From contig WVWW01000207.1 in assembly GCA_011773795.1 (NCBI GenBank), positions 1-9,625 of the forward strand: a stretch of DNA of 9,625 nt. Reading direction: 5' to 3'. The translations under genes and the position numbers were made by a program. The notes under the pieces were generated by a model. That model saw nothing but the letters and a program-made list of their open reading frames with translations. It was not told the DNA's origin and searched no databases. Within the stretch, counting starts at the first letter, position 1, and every line of letters begins with the position of its first letter. Below are positions 5,872-9,625 of the stretch, piece by piece. The stretch is from Acidobacteriota bacterium. Its GTDB lineage: Bacteria; Acidobacteriota; Polarisedimenticolia; Polarisedimenticolales; Polarisedimenticolaceae.

Positions 5872-8080
5872 AATTCAACTCGAAACGGCCGACCCGGAGC
5901 GTCTCGACGACTTCGGCACCCTCGGTCACGCGAATCCACGATCCGGGTGACACGTCGTTGTAAGTCGAACGCGTGTCCGAGTCGGGCCACCAGACTCGAA
6001 GCTCGACGATGCGTGTGGCGTCGCCGAGGCCGACCTCCAGGCGCCCCAACGGCGATCCGCCGAAACTGCTCACGCTGCCCGCGGCGCGGTGGATCTCGCG
6101 CTGCCCGCGTGGCGTGTCGACGACGATCGCGACACGCGCGCCCACGCCGAGGCGGTTCGTCCGGTTTCCGCGCAGTTCGATGCCCAGCTGAACGCCGCCG
6201 CCGCCGGGGTTGACGAACAGCGCGTTGGCGAACGCGTCCGATGGATAGAACCCGCCGAGCTGGTGGTAGATGTCCTGGTCGCCGTCGTGGTCGATGTCGG
6301 CGAAGGCGATCCCGTGACCCTTTTGCAGGTGTCCCAGGCCGGTCGAGACGGTCACGTCTTCGAAACGCGCGCCATGGACGTTGTGCAACGCCACGTTGGG
6401 GACGAGGGTCCTGATGTCGGGATTCCCGGTCCCGAGATACAGGTCGAGAAAGCCGTCGTTGTCCAGGTCGCCGAAGTTGGCTCCCATCGGCAGCCACGGC
6501 CGGTCGAGCCCGGCCTGGACGGCGACGTCGGTGAACCTTCCGTTGCCGTCGTTGCGGTAGAGCGACGGGGGCGGTCCGTCGTACGGCTCGCCGATGTAGT
6601 CGCGGACCACGTCGGCGAGTAGTCCCTCGTAAGCGCCGACGAACAGGTCCAGGTCCCCGTCGTTGTCGTAGTCGAAGAACCACGGCGCAAAACTGCGTTG
6701 CAGCGGACCGACCAGCCCCAGCTCGGGGGCGACATCCGTGAAGCGCAGGTTGCCGTCGTTACGGTACAGCCTGTTGTCGCCGACATTGGACACGTAGAGA
6801 TCCATGTCTCCGTCGTTGTCGTAATCGCCCGCGGTGACGCCCTTGGCGTACGTGTCGTTCGTCACACCCGCCTCGGCCGCGACGTCGGTGAACGAACCGT
6901 CGCCGTTGTTGCGGAACAGCTGCGACGGGAAGTCGAGCTCCGCGGGCGCCCAGGCCTCGTTCCCGACGTAGAGGTCGAGGTCTCCATCCTGATCGAAGTC
7001 GGCCCAGCAGGCCGCCTGCGTCGGTCGCGCCGGGACGGCGAGACCGGCACCGTGCGTGACGTCGACGAAGGTCCCGTCATCGTTGCGGAGAAGCGAGTTG
7101 CGCATCCGCCCGTCGTTGAACTGCCAGGCCCCGCGCAGGACCAGCAGGTCCACATCGCCGTCGTTGTCGTAGTCCCCGCCGATCAGGTTCAGTCCGCCGA
7201 GCTGGGAATCGAGCCCGGCCGATTCGGTGCGTTCGGAGAACGACCCGTCGCCATTGTTGTGGTACAGCCGCAGCGAGCCCGACGGGTCGGACGTGGACGT
7301 CACGATGTCCACGAAACCGTCCGCGTCGAAATCCTCGGTCACGACCCCGCCGGCCAGCTCGAGGCCCGCGACCTCGAGGTGCGAGGCGACGTTGGCAAAG
7401 CGCGGCAGGCCGGCGGGCGCTTCATGCGTTTTCGGATCGATGCGCAGATCGGGCTCGACGCCGTCGGGGTGTTCGCCCAGGGCCATCGCGACGACGTTGA
7501 GCAACCAGCGCGCCTCGGGGTCGCCCGGATTGTGTTCGAGAAAAGCCCGCAGCCCGAAGAGCGCTTTTCTGGCGGCGTCCGGATCCGTGTGCACCCCGCC
7601 GCCCTCGATCGGGAAGATGCAACTCTGGCTCGAATGGTGCTTCACGCAGTTTCGCTGCTCGGCCAGCCGCAAGTACGCCAGCGCACGCTGCATGTGCATG
7701 GCGGCGAGCGCCTTGCGCAGCTCCGAGCCCGGTGGCGAGCGCGATGCGGGTAGGGAGATCAGGTCGATGGCTTCGTCCGCGTGCCGGGTGGCCTGCTCGA
7801 GAAGCCCCTGGTTCGTTTCGAGCTCGGTGATACGCAACAGCTCGAAGAAGCGATGCGGATCTTCGAGGCTCTCGTCGGCGAGCTTCGCCCGCAGCTCCTC
7901 GAGCGGGCGCATGCCGAAGTAGCGGTTGTCGCCGGCTCGAAGTCCTTCGGCGAGCTCGATGAACTCCCGCCGGGCCTCCTCGGCGGACAGGTGAGGAATG
8001 CGCTCGTCCGTCGCGCAACCCAGGCCCGCCAGCATGCAGAGCAGCGCGAGAAGGCTCGGACCGTCCATCGAGGTATTCAT
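5870..8080 (-). CDS. FG-GAP/VCBS repeat lipoprotein with C-terminal ASPIC/UnbV domain (CRTAC1-like)
   Basis: 736 residues. The N-terminus is a signal with a lipobox-like AGLGC (Cys22). Residues ~30-205 are helical, TPR-like, and contain NCVKHH...SCIFPIEGGGVH (144-164) and RWLLNVVAMALGEHPDG, segments I recognise from bacterial CRTAC1-type proteins. Residues ~230-620 form a beta-propeller with seven Asp-rich, calcium-binding-type motifs: DFDADGFVD (250), DYDNDGDVD (303), DFDQDGDLD (361), DYDNDGDMD (419), DYDNDGDLD (470), DLDNDGFLD (538) and DIDHDGDQD (595). Most are followed by LYRNDG- and FTDV-type strands. Residues ~630-725 match ASPIC/UnbV (NRLGVGARV, GLGDATRIVELRVWWPDSD). It is probably a surface or periplasmic protein for adhesion or carbohydrate/protein binding; no enzyme activity is indicated. 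ATG 8080 has no strong SD; Met5 (8068) is an alternative start. It converges on the metalloprotease gene and diverges from the glycosylase gene with a 27-base gap. Confidence 0.93.
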   Translation of the reverse strand: MNTSMDGPSLLALLCMLAGLGCATDERIPHLSAEEARREFIELAEGLRAGDNRYFGMRPLEELRAKLADESLEDPHRFFELLRITELETNQGLLEQATRHADEAIDLISLPASRSPPGSELRKALAAMHMQRALAYLRLAEQRNCVKHHSSQSCIFPIEGGGVHTDPDAARKALFGLRAFLEHNPGDPEARWLLNVVAMALGEHPDGVEPDLRIDPKTHEAPAGLPRFANVASHLEVAGLELAGGVVTEDFDADGFVDIVTSTSDPSGSLRLYHNNGDGSFSERTESAGLDSQLGGLNLIGGDYDNDGDVDLLVLRGAWQFNDGRMRNSLLRNDDGTFVDVTHGAGLAVPARPTQAACWADFDQDGDLDLYVGNEAWAPAELDFPSQLFRNNGDGSFTDVAAEAGVTNDTYAKGVTAGDYDNDGDMDLYVSNVGDNRLYRNDGNLRFTDVAPELGLVGPLQRSFAPWFFDYDNDGDLDLFVGAYEGLLADVVRDYIGEPYDGPPPSLYRNDGNGRFTDVAVQAGLDRPWLPMGANFGDLDNDGFLDLYLGTGNPDIRTLVPNVALHNVHGARFEDVTVSTGLGHLQKGHGIAFADIDHDGDQDIYHQLGGFYPSDAFANALFVNPGGGGVQLGIELRGNRTNRLGVGARVAIVVDTPRGQREIHRAAGSVSSFGGSPLGRLEVGLGDATRIVELRVWWPDSDTRSTYNDVSPGSWIRVTEGAEVVETLRVGRFELN
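6272..7333 (-). repeat. Seven in-frame Asp-rich FG-GAP motif repeats within the CDS
   Basis: The sevenfold DxDxDGxxD motif appears in DNA as a recurring, imperfect plus-strand TCGTTGTCGTAGTC-like word. Copies lie at about 7307-7333, 7148-7174, 6974-7000, 6800-6826, 6647-6673, 6443-6469 and 6272-6298. Spacing varies (about 150-205 bases), as expected for diverged protein blades rather than recent DNA duplication. Confidence 0.85.
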
Positions 8081-8091
8081 GCAGTGGCCCC

Positions 8092-8097
8092 ATTGTA
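8092..8097 (-). promoter_or_regulatory. Probable -10 box (TACAAT) of the FG-GAP lipoprotein gene
   Basis: Minus-strand TACAAT ends 11 bases before the ATG at 8080, implying a leader of only about five bases. It overlaps by two bases the plus-strand TAGACT box. No good -35 was found at normal spacing. Confidence 0.5.
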
Positions 8098-8101
8098 GAC
8101 T
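8096..8101 (+). promoter_or_regulatory. Probable -10 box (TAGACT) for a leaderless glycosylase transcript
   Basis: TAGACT ends exactly six bases before the GTG start at 8108, the same spacing as TAGAAT before the ATG at 1057. Its TAG is again an in-frame stop, leaving no room for an SD or a longer N-terminus. The matching -35 would lie inside the first codons of the divergent gene; none is obvious. Confidence 0.55.
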
Positions 8102-8107
8102 TCCGCG

Positions 8108-9316
8108 GTGGCACGGATCTCCAACCGGATCTTCCGGCGTTGGCTGCTCTCGCTGAACGCGCTGGCGCCGGCGACGGCCGGCGACGGGCTACCCGACCCG
8201 ACGGGGCTCCGCGGCGCCGACTGGGTGCGTGGGGCGGTACAGCGTTTGGGTTTCGTCCAGGTGGATCCGATCGCGGTGGTCGCGCGGGCCCACGACCAGA
8301 TCCTGTTCGCACGGAACACCGCCTACCGTCCGTCGCACCTGAAGCGGGCGCTCGAAGTGCGAAGAACTCTGTTCGAGAACTGGACGCATGACGCCGCGAT
8401 CCTCCCCGTGGAGACCTTCCCCTACTGGCGCCACTACATGGCCCGCTTCAAGCGCTACGAGGTCCACGCGGGATACAAGCGCTATTTCGCCTCGACCAAC
8501 CGGAAGACGCTCTCCTTGGTGCGGCGTCACGTGAAGCGGCACGGTGTGACGCGGGCGAGGGACATCGAGAGCGAGAAGGCGGACTGGGGCGACGTGTCGT
8601 TCCCCGTCCCGACGGTCGCCAAGATCTCGGTCGAGTACCTGTGGCGCATCGGTGAGATGGCCGTCGCCGGACGCGCGGGCCAGGAGAAGACCTACGACCT
8701 TGCCTCGCGGGTGATCCCGGAGGATTGCTACCGGGTAACGGTGAGCGAGAGGGACTACGTCGACTGGGCCTGCCGCGAATCGCTGCGCCGGCTGGGCGCG
8801 GGCACCCCTGCGCAGATCGCCCACTTCCTCGACGCCGTGTCCACCGAACAGGCGCAGGCCTGGTGCGAGAAGAATCACGGCAAGGCGTTGACGTGCGTCC
8901 GTGTCGAGCTGGCCGATCGCTCGAGCTCCCGCCCGGTCTACGCCTTCGAAGACTGGACTCGTCGTATCGACGACGTGCCGAGTGCGCCCGGCAAGCTGCG
9001 GTTGCTCAGCCCGTTCGACCCGCTGATCCACGACCGCAACCGCACGAGAAAGATCTTCGGCTTCGACTACGCCGTCGAGATCTTCGTGCCGGCGGAGAAG
9101 CGCAAGTACGGCTACTACGTCCTGCCGATCCTCGAGGGCGAGCGCTTCGTCGGCCGGGTCGATCTCAAGCTCGATCGCAAGAAGCGTCGGCTGGACGTGC
9201 TCGGCCTGTGGTGGGAGCCGCGGGTCCGAGTGACCGCGCAGCGGCGCAAACGGCTCCAGCGTCAGCTCGAGCGGCAAGCCAGGTTTGGCGGCGTCGACCG
9301 GGTCGGCACGTTCTAG
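8108..9316 (+). CDS. ycaQ: YcaQ/AlkX-like DNA glycosylase (HTH_42 winged-helix family)
   Basis: 402 residues, close to Escherichia coli YcaQ as I recall it (~410). This family unhooks bulky N7-alkyl lesions and interstrand crosslinks from DNA. AlkZ members carry a Gln-x-Gln catalytic motif, YcaQ/AlkX members Gln-x-Asp. Here LGFVQVDPIAVVARAHDQIL contains Gln51-Val52-Asp53, so it fits the AlkX side. Other family landmarks are FENWTHDAAILPVETFPYWR (~94-113), the mid winged-helix region (YDLASRVIPEDCY) and the conserved C-terminal LLSPFDPLIHDRNRTRKIFGF, KYGYYVLPILEGERFVGRVD and LGLWWEP. It ends in a basic Arg/Lys/Gln tail. The start is the GTG at 8108, because an in-frame TAG lies at 8096 and no ATG lies nearby; there is no SD. 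It stands alone, divergent from the FG-GAP gene (27 bases) and converging on the DUF2207 gene (3 bases between stops). Soluble and cytoplasmic. The lesion specificity cannot be read from sequence. Confidence 0.92.
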   Translation: MARISNRIFRRWLLSLNALAPATAGDGLPDPTGLRGADWVRGAVQRLGFVQVDPIAVVARAHDQILFARNTAYRPSHLKRALEVRRTLFENWTHDAAILPVETFPYWRHYMARFKRYEVHAGYKRYFASTNRKTLSLVRRHVKRHGVTRARDIESEKADWGDVSFPVPTVAKISVEYLWRIGEMAVAGRAGQEKTYDLASRVIPEDCYRVTVSERDYVDWACRESLRRLGAGTPAQIAHFLDAVSTEQAQAWCEKNHGKALTCVRVELADRSSSRPVYAFEDWTRRIDDVPSAPGKLRLLSPFDPLIHDRNRTRKIFGFDYAVEIFVPAEKRKYGYYVLPILEGERFVGRVDLKLDRKKRRLDVLGLWWEPRVRVTAQRRKRLQRQLERQARFGGVDRVGTF

Positions 9317-9319
9317 CGC

Positions 9320-9625
9320 TCACCACGACCCGCCGCCGCCGCCGCCCCCCCCTCCTCCGGAGAATCCACCCCCACCGGATCCGCTCGAACCCGACGAGCG
9401 CGGGCCGGCCATCATCGGACCCGTCGCCTGCGTCATCGTGTTCTGCAGGCTGCGGTGGAACGCCGCGGTCGTGATCCCGGCGTCGAACGGGCGTGTCCCC
9501 ACGTACCAGCCGGGCGCGTTGCCCGCGGCATAGATCCCCTCGAACTCCCGCGCCCATTTTTCGGCCACGCCGAGGGCCATCGCATACGGGAGCAACGACT
9601 CGAACACGTTGCGCTGCCGGTCCGC
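9320..9625 (-). CDS. C-terminal end of a DUF2207-like membrane protein with Gly-rich tail (partial)
   Basis: The last 101 residues are visible; the frame is open at the right edge, so start and membrane segments lie outside the window. The visible part has LLPYAMALGVAEKWAREFEGIY, a motif typical of the cytoplasmic C-terminal module of DUF2207 (YciQ-like) membrane proteins. An APGWYVG segment follows, then a Ser/Gly-rich end, GGGGFSGGGGGGGGGGSW, which is also typical of the family. The GTG at 9605-9607 is an internal Val, not a start: the frame continues upstream as ADRQRN. Function of the family is unknown; membrane-associated. It converges on the glycosylase gene with only three bases between stop codons. 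The (GCC)n and C8 tract encoding the tail is prone to sequencing or replication slippage. What else it could be: another Gly-tailed membrane protein; the ALGVAEKW motif argues for DUF2207. Confidence 0.78.
   Translation of the reverse strand, partial: ADRQRNVFESLLPYAMALGVAEKWAREFEGIYAAGNAPGWYVGTRPFDAGITTAAFHRSLQNTMTQATGPMMAGPRSSGSSGSGGGGFSGGGGGGGGGGSW

Noticed and set aside
6272..7333. Tandem DNA repeat or CRISPR-like array suggested by recurring TCGTTGTCGTAGTC words
   Set aside because: The words are in frame, imperfect and unevenly spaced, and encode the DxDxDGxxD motifs of a propeller.
6698..7753. A 351-codon plus-strand frame opposite the FG-GAP gene
   Set aside because: Val/Arg-rich antisense of the Asp-rich repeats; no domain of its own.
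8189..9277. A 362-codon minus-strand frame opposite the glycosylase gene
   Set aside because: Antisense shadow; the plus strand matches YcaQ along nearly its whole length.
9605..9607. GTG as the start of a 95-residue gene
   Set aside because: The frame stays open upstream to the window edge with family-like sequence, so this is an internal Val of a longer protein.
1..9625. A defence, toxin-antitoxin, mobile-element or biosynthetic system
   Set aside because: No nuclease-plus-sensor pair, transposase, integrase, toxin/antitoxin pair or biosynthetic enzyme is present, and strict strand alternation rules out a shared operon. The glycosylase alone is not evidence of a system.

Overview
The window is high-GC bacterial chromosome carrying five complete genes and two cut off by the window edges. 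No tRNA, rRNA, CRISPR array, insertion sequence or phage gene was seen. The gene families are a secreted PQQ-type beta-propeller, a lipoprotein MsrA-MsrB fusion, a DUF5117-type zinc metalloprotease, an FG-GAP/ASPIC-UnbV lipoprotein and a DUF2207 membrane protein. Together with Shine-Dalgarno (SD) sites on some genes and leaderless-looking starts on others, this suggests a free-living, diderm, high-GC bacterium of the Acidobacteriota / Gemmatimonadota / Planctomycetota / Myxococcota kind. The phylum is an inference and I would not rely on it.

Layout, left to right: (1) 1-939 minus, exported PQQ-like beta-propeller protein, C-terminus outside the window; (2) 1057-2040 plus, RluA-family pseudouridine synthase with Gly in place of the catalytic Asp; (3) 1947-3050 minus, exported MsrA-MsrB methionine sulfoxide reductase, overlapping the end of gene 2 tail to tail; (4) 3250-5814 plus, secreted HExxHxxGxxH metalloprotease ending in a clear rho-independent terminator; (5) 5870-8080 minus, lipoprotein with seven Asp-rich FG-GAP/VCBS motifs and a C-terminal ASPIC/UnbV domain; (6) 8108-9316 plus, YcaQ/AlkX-like DNA glycosylase with a Gln-Val-Asp motif; (7) 9320-9625 minus, C-terminal end of a DUF2207-like protein with a Gly-rich tail.

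The seven genes alternate strand strictly (-,+,-,+,-,+,-), so none is co-directional with its neighbour and there is no operon here. The genes look like independent housekeeping, repair and envelope functions. Genes 1, 3, 4 and 5, and probably 7, act in the envelope or outside the cytoplasm. Genes 2 and 6 act on RNA and DNA in the cytoplasm. A loose shared theme is damage repair (oxidised methionine, alkylated or crosslinked DNA), but the arrangement does not show a joint system, and I found no convincing new multi-gene system.

The most informative unexplained signals are regulatory or residue-level. The two cytoplasmic enzymes have TAGAAT/TAGACT -10 boxes ending exactly six bases before their start codons, which implies leaderless mRNAs. 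Genes 5 and 6 have -10 boxes on opposite strands that overlap. The pseudouridine synthase has lost its catalytic Asp, and the MsrB domain has no cysteine except the catalytic one. All gaps between genes are under 300 bases; the longest are 940-1056 and 3051-3249, both divergent promoter regions.
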